Under the pieces are notes generated by a model. That model did no database searches. It had not been told where the DNA came from and saw only the letters and a list, made by a program, of their open reading frames with translations. The translations under genes were made by a program, and so were the position numbers. Shown here piece after piece: positions 23,490 to 34,800 of a stretch of 64,000 nt of DNA. Source of the stretch: Neoarius graeffei (lineage: Eukaryota > Chordata > Actinopteri > Siluriformes > Ariidae); the NCBI RefSeq assembly GCF_027579695.1, contig NC_083577.1:58528241-58592240 (forward strand), read 5' to 3'. Numbering within the stretch: position 1 is the stretch's first letter; the number at the start of each line of letters is the position of its first letter.

Positions 23490-24293
23490 TGTCATCATAT
23501 TTTTCACCTCAAAATTCACCACACATTCTCTACTGGGGACAGATGGGAGGCACCCTCTTCTTCCACAGACATGCCTTTGTAATGTGTGCAGAACGTGGTT
23601 TTGTATTGCCTTGGAAATTATCCCTGGGAAAGATGTCGTCTTGAAGGCAACATGTGTTGCTCCAAAATCAATGTACTTTTCTGCATGAATGCTGACATCA
23701 CAGAAGTGTCAGTTACCTTTGCCAAGGGCATTGACACAACCCCATACCAGGACAAACCCTGGTTTTCAGACTATTTGCTGGTAACAGCACGAACAGTACT
23801 TTTTGTCTTCGGTCTGGAGCACACAGCATCCCTTTCTTCCAAAAAAGACCTGAAATACTGATTCATCTGACCACAATACACATTTCCACTGTGTAATGGT
23901 CCCAGATGCCTTTGAGCCCAGAGAAGTCAACGGCACTTCTGGACACAGTTAACATAAAGGATTTCTTTTTGCACAGTAAAGTTTTAACTGGTGTTTGTGC
24001 ATGTAACTCTGTATTGTAGTGCTTGTAAAAGGTTTGCAAAAGTAATCCCAAGCCCATGTCTTTACATCAGCTATAGACGAATGATGGTTCTTGATGCAGT
24101 ACCGTCTGAGGCATCGGAGATCAGAGATTTTCAGCTTAGGCTTGCGCCCTTGCCCTTTATGCACTGAAATTCCTCCAGATCCCTTGAATTGTTTAGTGAT
24201 ATTATGAACCATAGAGCATGAAATATCCGAATCCCTTCCTATCTTTCTTTGAGGAACATTGCTTTTCAACAGCTCAATAAATTTCTCACGCAT
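23490..24293 (-). pseudogene. Degraded Tc1-like transposase
   Basis: The minus-strand frame at 24293-23949 encodes a paired-like DNA-binding region (RKIGRDSDISCSMVHNITKQ, then HKGQGRKPKL, then IRRxxCIKNHHS-like text). Downstream scraps in shifting frames include ILEQHMLPSRRHL near 23650 and SPVENVW near 23510, which match the C-terminal catalytic half. Multiple stops and frameshifts are present. Confidence 0.7.
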
Positions 24294-24559
24294 TTGTTGA
24301 CAAACTCGATCCTCGGCTCCTCAAAGACTAGGTCTTTCCAAATTATGATTATAATTGCCGGTTGACATCACCTGATTCAAATCACATCATTATTTAATCG
24401 CATTACCTCATTCCTAGCCCTAAATTTCCCTCATCCCAACTTTTTTTGGAATGTGTTGCAGGCCTGAAATGCAGGAATGGATATATATAAACAAATGAAA
24501 TTGTTTATATATATCCCATCACCCGACAAAACTGTCTTCATGTTAAAACTGTTAATGTT

Positions 24560-24797
24560 ATAGTCATGCTGTCTGTTGTTGCCCATATGAGGACGGGTTC
24601 CCTTTTGAGTCTGGTTCCTCTCGAGGTTTCTTCCTCATGTCGTCTGAGGGAGTTTTGCCACCGTCGCCACAGGCTTGCTCATTGGGGATAGATTAGGGAC
24701 AAAATTAGCTCATGTTTTAAGTTGTTCAAATTCTGTAAAGCTTTGCGACAATGTTTATTGTTAAAAGCGCTATACAAATAAACTTGACTTGACTTGA
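24560..24797 (+). mobile_element. LINE 3'-end fragment (L2-like tail)
   Basis: CTCGAGGTTTCTTCCTCATG, GGGAGTTTTGCCACCGTCGC and the terminal AAGCGCTATACAAATAAACT with TTGACTTGACTTG repeats are the typical 3' end of a fish L2-like non-LTR element. No coding part is retained. A shorter copy of the same tail occurs near 50270. Confidence 0.7.
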
Positions 24798-24901
24798 AAT
24801 GAAATGAAGTTGACCAGACAAAACATGAAATATCTTGGCTTCATACTTTCTGCAATGAAATACAAGTCAAAGTAAATTTAGAAATCGCTGCCTTCTTTTT
24901 T

Positions 24902-25080
24902 TTTTTTTTAAAGATATTTTTTTGGGCTTTTTGCACCTTTATTGGATAGGACAGTGTAGAGACAGGAAATGAGCGGGAGAGAGACGGGAAGGGATCGGGA
25001 AATGACCTCGGGCCGGAATCGAACCCGGGTCGCCCGCATTCATGGTATGGCGCCTTAACCACCTGAGCCACGATGCCCCC
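24902..25080 (-). mobile_element. tRNA-headed SINE (second family), antisense
   Basis: It is the same family as the SINE at 19381. The flanking duplication GCTGCCTTCTTTTTTT occurs at 24886-24901 and from 25081. The head reads GGGGGCATCGTGGCTCAGG on the minus strand. Confidence 0.9.
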
Positions 25081-25114
25081 GCTGCCTTCTTTTTTTATTT
25101 GCATGTTCCATAAC

Positions 25115-25490
25115 GGGCGGCACGGTGGTGTAGTGGTTAGCGCTGTCGCCTCACAGCAAGAAGGTCTGGGTTCGAGCCCCGTGGCCGGCGAGGGCCTTTC
25201 TGTGTGGAGTTTGCATGTTCTCCCCGTGTCCGTGTGGGTTTCCTCCGGGTGCTCCGGTTTCCTCCACAGTCCAAAGACATGCAGGTTAGGTTAACTGGTG
25301 ACTCTAAATTGACCGTAGGCGTGAATGTGAATGTGAATGGTTGTCTGTGTCTATGTGTCAGCCCTGTGATGACCTGGCGACTTGTCCAGGGTGTACCCCG
25401 CCTTTCGCCCGTAGTCAGCTGGGATAGGCTCCAGCTTGCCTGCGACCCTGTAGAAGGATAAAGCGGCTAGAGATAATGAGATGAGATGAG
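25115..25490 (+). mobile_element. V-SINE about 370 bp upstream of the tnfaip6 start codon
   Basis: A full-length copy beginning GGGCGGCACGGTGG and ending in GATGAGATGAG. It ends less than 400 bp before the tnfaip6 ATG and therefore borders the promoter. Confidence 0.92.
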
Positions 25491-25499
25491 AAATATCCC

Positions 25500-25863
25500 C
25501 AGCTGTGAGTTTTATAAGTTCCAACATTCAGGTGCTTTCTCTCGCCGTTCACGTGACCAGATGGTTGAATGACGTGAGCGTAGAACTTTTACCGACCAAT
25601 CAGATTGCAGGCGGTTTAATAACTGGTTTTGCGTGAAATCCAACAAATATACACTTAAATTATTTCGTCATTTTTGAATAAACGGTTCCATCTTGAAGCC
25701 CTGTGTGGTGTTTGTGTGTCGCCATTGTTTTCTCTCCCACAGCGCAGACTCCGCCCCCTGGGGGAGTCTGGTCTCTGGCGCTTGCACTAATCCAGCTGTT
25801 ATTAGAGAGACGTGCAGATGTCGTGTTCGTTTTCGTCAATGTACCGTTCGTGCTGCTCTCAGG
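25500..25863 (+). promoter_or_regulatory. Candidate tnfaip6 promoter and 5' UTR
   Basis: The stretch between the upstream SINE and the start codon contains a CCAAT box (25596-25600, in GACCAATCAG), a weak TATA-like GAATAAA near 25675 and a GC-richer leader. The transcription start is not determinable from sequence alone; assignment rests on position. Confidence 0.35.
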
Positions 25864-28800
25864 ATGCTGTACACACACACTGTAGCCGCTCTGCTAGTCT
25901 TATCCTGCGTCCTGAAGGAGACTGAGACCTGGGGATACAAGAATGGAATTCTACACAACTCCATCTGGCTTGGTACAGTTTGTTTTTATAATTAAACGTT
26001 TGGATTTGCCATAACAGTGATTACAGATGTGTAGTTGTAACAGTAACCTCAGTATGGGGTGGGGGGAAGGTGAGATGGGGGGCATTTTTAAAATTATTTT
26101 TTAATTATTATTTTATTTTATTTATTTTTTTTCTCTGTGTCAGTGGGGTCCAAGTGTCCCTACAAGGATAGGAATATCACACAGGGAACATCTGGCTAGT
26201 CCCAATGAAGAAAACAGTTTTATTTTCTTATAAAGGTTCAGCTTTTATTTATTTTCTTTTTTTTTTGTTACTGATGTGAAGATTTAGTTATATGTATAGC
26301 ACTAATTAGCTGCATTAACAATAATCAGTGTAAGTCACCTCAGTAAGACAAGGATAGTAAGATAAGTGTGTGTGGGGGGGGATTGGTGTTTGTGTTGGCC
26401 ACTGTTTTTCACTATGAGACAGGCATTTATGACTGTCTCAGTGCTGAGAGTCCATCTTTCCTCTAAGGGAGTCTTATAAACCAGAGGAAGTGACTCCACT
26501 GTCTTACACAGTGCTACGTTCAAACCACATTGTGGTAATTACCTCAGAATAATCGAGTCATTCATTATTAGCGGCGCAGGATATGAAAACAAACTTTAAT
26601 GAATTGTCAATATCCGATTTCTGAAATCTGTTTGAACATCATTTTCCATTTAACCCCATGGCTTCTAAAGCTTGTGTGGTTTTACTCTTAACAATGTGCT
26701 GGCTAAACCTCATGACAAAAGGTTCTAAACTTAGCTCGAGGAGTATAATTCTAGAGGACCTTAAATACGCTGGTACATTTGAAGATACATTTTAAACTGC
26801 GTGTAGCCTATGGAACGAAACTATAACTGTAAAGTGGCGTTACAATAAAAAGAGCCACTGTCTGATGTTCTTAATATCGTGGCAATTTCTTGCACAACAC
26901 ATCTGGAAACATGTACAAGCTGTTTCCAGCTATACATCATTACATTTTCTTGAAATTGGATCTTTTGGGTAGTGAGGTGTTATTACCCTGTGCACTTTTC
27001 TGTTTAGAGGCATTTGGATGAAAGCAGCTTGTGAAGCTTTTGAGTCATGTGAAATAGGCTGCAGCTTTTATAGGGACGTGCTGTCAGGATCAAACTCTAA
27101 GCTTGTCTGAGAGGCATGGAAAGATTCACAGATGCCAACTTGAACCCATCAAACATTTGCCTGAAGTGGGTTTTTTTTGGATAATATTTATTCAGGAAGC
27201 TCATGTCACATAGTGTGATTTTCAATGAGGTCCTGTAAAATTGAGCGTTTAAGTGTTTTAGCTAATGTGCTTAAAAGTAGCTTATTCTTTAAACTTTCAA
27301 ACTGTGTTCCCTATTGCCAGAGTTTCACTTTCCTTACAAATGAAAACTCTTGAGACTTCTATTTTCTGTTTTAGGTGATGTCCTGTCAGCCAGATTGTTT
27401 AAGGAACAGCTAACACTGTTGAACACTGAGCAGATCCACATCCACTTATGGGCCAGCCCACTGATGCTGATAATGGCAGTAACTAATGTGTTTTTTTTTT
27501 CTTTTTTTCTTGATAGAACAGGCAGCTGGAGTTTACCACCGGGAATCTCGCAAAGGGAGATACCAGCTGACATATAAGGAGGCCAAAGCTGTGTGCAAGT
27601 TTGAAGGGGGTTCATTAGCCACTTATGATCAGCTTGAAGCTGCCAGGCAAATAGGTCTCTATTGCCAGATTGTTTGTCTGTTTTTTTAATTTGATGTTGT
27701 GATTTGAGCCAGGACACCACATAGGACTTGTATATAAAAAGAAAAAAAAACCAGAAAAAAAAACAGAGATAGCTTTAACATGTATTCTGCAGCGATCCAA
27801 AATAAAAACTAGCTCATAATTATTTTCCATTTATCAAAAAGACTTTTTTCTTGTAATCTCTTAATTGTACTACTACACAGTAAAAATCATAGTGTCAATT
27901 TTACTCTTTAAGAGTTGAATTTAACTCTCTGTCAGATAACATTTGGTCCCACTCAAAATCAGTGTAAAATTTACTCTATAGCCAGTGTAAGATTTTTAGA
28001 GTTAATTTTACTCTATTTTGTGTCAAAATTAACAATGAGTTGTGTAAAAATATTTAACACTATAGATAGTGTAAGATTTTCAGAGTTAATCTGACTCTAT
28101 ATTGTATTTTCGCGGGGAATCATCACCCTGCAGAGTAGATTTTGTCGTTGTGTGCAAGTGGGAATTAACTCTCACTTTTGACACTACCATTTAGACGATT
28201 TTACTCTGCATAGTGTTATAACTACTCTATCCAGAGGAAAATAGGTTTACACTGCAATATTGACACTCCATTTTTTACTGTGTACACATTGTCTTGTGTT
28301 GTTACTACACAAACCGCCTCCATAAGTGGCTATACCCATGCAGACCATCATGCCTGCATGGTTATAGCACTTATATTTTAACACTGGCAAGCAGGTCCTT
28401 AAATGTCTTTGGCAGTTTTAACATATGGGAGAAGTAAACTCCATTGTAGGATAGTTCTTGGATATAATGAGAAGAGGCAACAGTCCTTGTTTATCTAAAT
28501 ATTATTGTAGTTTAGCTTATGATGGTGACGTGGTTGTGGTTTGCTCCCAGAGTTTACAAGCAAATAACGTGTACTGGATGGCGTTATGGAATGAGCTTCC
28601 TTGTACTACACTGTGAGGCTAGCTGCAGTATGACGTTTTTGGAGTGTGTCCCATTTCAGATCCTGGATGATTGCTGTTACATTTGTGGTCTTGCTGTAGT
28701 TCTTAGAAATAAACTGTGACGCTTTTTTTTTTGGACTTTTTCCAGATTATTAATGTGAACTTTCTGATGAAGGTCCCAGATTGCATGACAGTACTCCAGT

Positions 28801-31800
28801 CATGGTGTCAGAAGAGTCTTGTACACAATGTCCTTTGTAGATTTGAAACAGTTCCAAAAATTTCTTCTAAGAAGGCCAAGGATGTTGTTTGACTTTGCAA
28901 TAGTTTGATTTATGTACTTTACCCAGCTGAGATCATTTAATAACTCAACCCTCAAGTATGGATGATGTTTCATCTCCTGGAGCGGAGTATCTCTTAACTT
29001 ATCCTGGTGCTGTATGGATTTTTTCTGGTGTCATTCACATAACTGAGCATTTGGATGGGTTAAACTTCATCTTCCAGGAAGATTCCCATTTACACAGTGA
29101 ATCAAGATAATTTTGAAGGATGCTACAATCTTGCGGAGAAGCTATAGTCTGGTAGAGTATGAACTTATCAGCAAACAAACAGTCTGACATTTCACTGAAA
29201 CACATTCTGGTAGATCATTAATATAGATAAAAAAAAAAAAAAAAGCAATGGACCCAAAACTGTACCTTGCGGCACACCGGAGGCCACAGGGGAGCTTGAT
29301 TAAATCTGCCCATCTATGACAACCTTCTGATACCTTCCTGTGAGAAAACCTTCAATCCAACATTTTATTATGCCTCTGATGTCAAGATGGTCAAATTTAG
29401 CATTTTGTAGTGTGTGAAATTGAGTAAATTAGTAATTTAATTTAATTCTGTGCTGTGTTACTAGAATAAAACCTGTAATAATGACTAACCAGATCATGTC
29501 CTCATTTCAGCTAAATTTGATTCTGAGCACTCTGTCTTTTCAAACTGCTACCATTATTTTTTTACTTGCTTAGAGGGGTGCAGGTCCTCTCTTTGCTGCT
29601 CTCTGTCACAGTGCAGGCACTTACGGATGTATGCGCAGAAGAGGAGTGTAGCGCAGACAGTGAACAAGCCAAAACGTGAGATGTGAATCAGGGTCAAAGA
29701 GCAAGCAATGGTCGGGCGAACGGCAAACAGGCAAACGAGGATAGGCAAGAGAGTAAATGAGAGAGGAGAAGCTAAAGTCAGGAAAATGTGCATTAGTCAG
29801 AAATAAACAAGGCCTGGTATGTACTGGGAAAGGCAGAACGATACTTCGCAGTGAAGTGGTGTGAGAATGGGGTTTAAATAGGCAGAGGGACTAATAGGGT
29901 GATGAGTGATAGCTGTGGTTAATAGTCGGGAGACAAAGGGCACTGTGAGTTCTGGGAAGTGTAGTTCATAGAGTCCATCTTTGTAGTTTGGTCAAAATTG
30001 GCAGGTTTACTGACAGAAGCCCCCCAGGAGCTACCACCGGGAGTTACAGATTTTCTAGGGTGACCCCTACCTCTGGGTGCAGGTTTGTCAGGATGTGTGG
30101 CATGGAATTCTTGCTTGAGAAGTGGATCAAAGACGTCCTTGGCGGGAACGCCAGCTCTGTTCTTCGGGTCCATAACCCTCCCAATCTACCAGGTACTCAA
30201 TCTGCCCTCTTCGTCGTCGAGAGTTGATGATCTTGTTGACCTGGTTGATGGGTTCGTCCTCCAGGTTGAAGGCTGGGTGTTCCTGGCTGGGTGTGTTTTC
30301 AGCGAGAGGGCCTGGGATAGCAGGTTTCAAACAGGATACGTGAAGTGTGGGTGATAGTCTGCTGTGAGGGGGGAGCTCTAGCCGATACGACACTTCGTTG
30401 ATGCGTTCTGTGACTTTGAATGTTGTTTTGAAAGTTTTGTGATAGGGCATCAGCATTAGTATTCTTGGAGTCATGACGAAACAAGATGGTAAAATTGAAC
30501 CTGGTGAAGAAAAGGGACCACCTGGCTTGGCGAGGATTTAGCCGCTTGGCCTTTCTGAGATATTCAAGGTTTTTGTGGTCGGTGAGAATAACAAACAGAT
30601 GCATGGCTCCCTCCAGCCAGTGTCGCCTCTCCTCAAGGGCCAGTTTTATGGCAAGTAGTTCCCGGTTTCCCACATCGTAATTTCTTTCTGCTGAGGAGAG
30701 TTTCTTGGAAAAGAATGCTACTGGATGGAGTTTCTGTTTTTCTCCGAAACGTTGTGATAGCACAGCTCCAACTCCCGTGTCAGATGCGTCAACTTCTAAA
30801 ATGGAGGGTTTGGTTGGACCTGGATATGGCAAGATGGGAGCTGAGGTGAAGGCTTGCTTGAGGCGACCGAAAGCTTCTTCCGCCATGGGGTTCCAGTGAA
30901 GATGCTTGAGCCCCTTCTTAAGTAGTGGGACAGTGATGGAGCTGAAACCCAGAATAAAATGGCGGTAGAAGTTGGCGAAACCTAGGAAATGTTGGAGTTC
31001 CTTAACTGATGTGGGAGTGGGTCAAGACATAACTGCAGAGACCTTGGACGCATCCATGCTAACACCTTCGGAGCTGATGATGTAGCCCAGGAACGATATA
31101 CGGTACTGATGGAACTCACACTTCTCTGCTTTGACGTAGAGGTGGTTATGGAGTAGACATTTGAGGACCATCCTAACATGTTCGATGTGACTCTCTTCAT
31201 CCAGGGAATATATTAAGATGTCGTCGATGTAGGGGATGGCATATCTGCCTAGCATGTCCCGTAATACATCATTAATGAGACACTGGAACACGCTAGGTGC
31301 CAAAGAGAGGTCATACGGCATTACCCGGTACTCAAAATGGCCGGAGGTCATACTAAACGTTGTCTTCCACTCGTCACCTTTCTTTATGCGAATGAGGTTG
31401 TACGCGCTGCATAAGTCAAGCTTGGAGAAGATCTTAGCCAACTTGAGTTGTTCTAAGGCTGCTGGAACCAGAGGAAGTGGATAAGGGTATTTGACTGACA
31501 CTTGATTCAACACTCTGTAGTCGATGCAAGGACAAAGACCACCACCACGTTTCTCCACAAACAAGAAGCCTGCTGAAGCAGGAGATTTCAATGGACGGAT
31601 GTATCCTTGTTTGAGGGCCTCTCGGATGTATTCCTCCATAGCAGATTGCTCCTTCTGAGAGAGAGGGTAGATGTGCCCTTTAGGCGGTGATGTGCCTGGT
31701 AGAAGGTTGATAGCGCAGTCGTAAGGCCTATGAGGTGGTAACCCGCAAGCTTTACCCTTACTAAAAACCTCCTTGAGGTCCAGATAACACTCGGGAACAT

Positions 31801-34800
31801 TGTCCATGGAGTCAGGCTGGGGGCTCTCCACAGAAGTGGAAGCAAGCGTGATCTTGGGACAAGAGATACAGGCTTGAAAACATGTGGGTGACCACTGCAG
31901 AATCTCCTTGTTCTGTCAAGAAATCAAGGGGTCGTGGAGTTGCAGCCAAGGATAACCCAGAATGATGTCATGTCTGTCAGTGGTGGTGACAAAGTGAAAT
32001 GAGCTCCGAATGAAGAATGCCTACTTGGACATGGATGGGAGTGGTGCGTTGAGAGACTCAACCATCCCGGATGGGTCCTCCATCGATTCTGCTGATGTTG
32101 AGCAGACTTTGAAGTGGGGTTGTGGACAAGTTGAACTTCTGGACAACCGCGCTGCTGATAAAGTTCCCCTCTGCTCCTGAGTGCATGAGAGCAGAGAGGA
32201 CGTGGGTAGAAGAAGTCAACTTCAACAAACACAGCAACTTGGAATGACTTGGAAATAAACCTGCAAGTGGGACTTACATGGCATGGAGGACATTCTGCAA
32301 AAGATGAATGAGGAGGATGAACAGGGCAGCGGTTGAGCTGATGTTCCGAACTCCCACAGTAGAAACATACTCCCTCCCTTCTCCTCCTAATGCGCTCAGA
32401 ACACATTAACTGGGTGCGGGAGATTTCCATAGCGGAGTTCTCTTCTGGGGTATGAGCAGGCTTACCAGTCTCTTGTAGAGAGGGACGGTGAGGCAGAAGA
32501 TTGCCCAAATGGATCGCAAGGTCAATGAGAGAATCCAGCATCAACTGTTCATCCTGGCAGGCGTGCTCACTCAGTATTTCCGAGTGTAGCCCCTTGCGAA
32601 AGACCGCTTTAAGCGCAGGCTCATTCCATCCACTAGTGGCTGCTAGTGTTTTGAATTCCAGTGCATACTCCGTCACGCTTCTGGAACCTTGTGACATTGT
32701 GAGTAAACTTTCACCTACTTCAATGCCTTCGGGTTCATGGTCGAAAACCCTCTTAAATTGGGCAAGAAACTATTCATAGGCTTTCATGGGTCTGCGACAT
32801 CACAGTTGCTAGTTGTGACATCCCGGTGTTGAGGTCAGCTAGCATCTGCTGATGCTCTCCTAGCAAGCGTCCCTGAGCATTGAGAGCTGTCTGCTTCGCC
32901 TCTTCTGCTACATCCATGATGGCGAAGTATCCTGTCACGGTGCAGGCACTTACAGACATATGTGTAGAAGAGGAGAGTAGAGCAAACGGTGAACAAGCCA
33001 AAACGTGAGACGTGAATCAGGGTCAAAGAACTAGCAATGGTCGGGCAAACAGGACAAACGAGGACAGGCAAGAGAGTAAACGAGAGAGGCGAAGCTAAAG
33101 TCGAGAAACCGTGCGTCAGTCAGAAATAAACAAGGCTCGTTATGTACTGGGATAGGCAGAACGATACTTTACAGTGAAGTGGTCTGAGAATGGGGTTTAA
33201 ATAGGCAGAGGGACTAATGGGGTGATGAGTGACAGCTGTGGTTAATAGTCAGGAGACAAGAGCACTGTGAGTTCTGGGAAGTATAGTTCATAGAGTCCAT
33301 GTTTGTAGTTTGGTTGAAATCGGCAGGTTTACTGACACTCTAATTGTGCCAAAATGTTGCTCCTCACACAACAATGATTGTACAGCAGATTTCCTCAGGT
33401 GACTATTTCCCATGGGGACCAAAATGATTTTTAGGTACCTGTTTAGTGTTTTTTGAGGAACTGGTCCTTCACCAGAAGAATATGGTTAAACAAATGATTT
33501 GATTGGAAATTAGAAGAGACATGAGATGATTTGCTAGAACATTATCAGTGTCGTGTGTGAATAAGAATGTTTTATGACAGAAATAATCTTGCCATGCATA
33601 AAGTTCAGCTGAAGTGTGAAGCATTTTGTTATTCATGCCCTATATTCTAGAGTTTTCAGGAAAACACATGGCAGCTATGGATCCACTTAGTAAATAAAAA
33701 TGAGCTTAAAGGTGCAGTTTGAATAGTGTTTCTATCCCCATAAAAATTCAGTTTTACAGACATCATAGAATGGCTGAGACTCACAATATTTGAATGCTAT
33801 GATTTTAACTAGTTTCTTCATTTCAACTATATTATAAACATTTTCCTGGCCTGGAAATGAGCTCTGTTAGCTCTAGCCTCAGCTGGAAGAGCTCTGTAGA
33901 GAGCTGTCTCATTTATTTAAAAGGCACTTTTAAAGACATATGTAGTTTCTGTTATTGTTATTATTATTATTATTATTGTGATATGTAGCTGAATAAAATA
34001 TTTCTCTGTTTTCTAAAGGCTTTCATGTGTGTGCGGCTGGATGGTTTGGTAAAGGCCGTGTGGGGTATCCCATTGTGAAACCTGGAGCTAACTGCGGATA
34101 TGGAAAGATCGGAATTATCGATTATGGTTATCGGATAAACAAAAGTGAGAAGTGGGATGTCTACTGCTACAACCCTAATTGTAAGTAATACTAAAATAAT
34201 TAATAGACAAGTGGTGATGAAATAATTCTGGGAAAGATGCTAGTTACTCATTTTAAGGTAAATTGCTAGAAAGTGGTGTCCTAAATAGTGAATGGTGTAA
34301 CCACTGTCAAGAATCACTTTTTAAGAGTGGCAAGCTTTCTACATTAAATATTTAGTTTATATCCAGAACAACAGTTATTGGTCTCTGTGGAGCAAACAAT
34401 CAAGTTGCGTGTCAGCCAACAATGAGAGCATGTGGGTATGTCATCTGCACTGAGACTCATATATCAGAGACTGAGACCCAAGGAAAATATAATAACTTTT
34501 TAATTACACCATGACTGAGCAGTTGTGTGATGTTCATTGCTAAAGATGATTCACCTACTGTAACTCAAGTTCAACTCAGATGTAACAAACCAAACTGGCT
34601 TCCATACATTTACAAGTTTACTCTTACAGAACATTTCCATAGTCATGTGTACTGATGTCATTTGAATAACACTATCATTAACATACTGAGGCAAAGATGT
34701 CAACATTTTGGTAGGGCAAGCATTCTGATGGCTGTCAATTAGCAGAAAGTCACATAAATATTAACTTCTTCAGAGCAAGTGCATTTTGAAAGGAATGTTT

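Larger units (their letters stand above)
22725..24480 (-). mobile_element. Old Tc1-like element with AAAAAGCTGGGACAG-type ends
   Basis: The left end AAAAAGCTGGGACAGTATG mirrors the right-hand CATCCCAACTTTTTTTGGAA. Between them lies a decayed Tc1-type transposase on the minus strand and a SINE at 22947-23315. The outer limits are approximate. Confidence 0.65.
29604..33337 (-). mobile_element. Ty3/Gypsy LTR retrotransposon with internal deletion
   Basis: Two LTRs of about 410 bp (29604-30015 and 32933-33337) start and end TGTCA..TGACA and flank 2.9 kb of internal sequence on the minus strand. A 5-bp duplication CTCTC/CTCTA (one mismatch) flanks the unit. Internal order from the 5' LTR is gag, reverse transcriptase, RNase H, then a chromodomain tail; protease is not evident and the integrase core is missing. 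A polypurine tract (GGGGGGCTTC) adjoins the 3' LTR. No envelope gene is present. It lies antisense inside tnfaip6 intron 2. Confidence 0.93.

Noticed and set aside
28519-28719. 66-codon frame within tnfaip6 intron 2
   Set aside because: It has no family features, no splice context, and lies between a MITE and a retrotransposon remnant.
29604-33337. Endogenous retrovirus
   Set aside because: No envelope frame exists between RNase H and the 3' LTR, and the chromodomain and reverse transcriptase type indicate a Ty3/Gypsy retrotransposon rather than a retrovirus.
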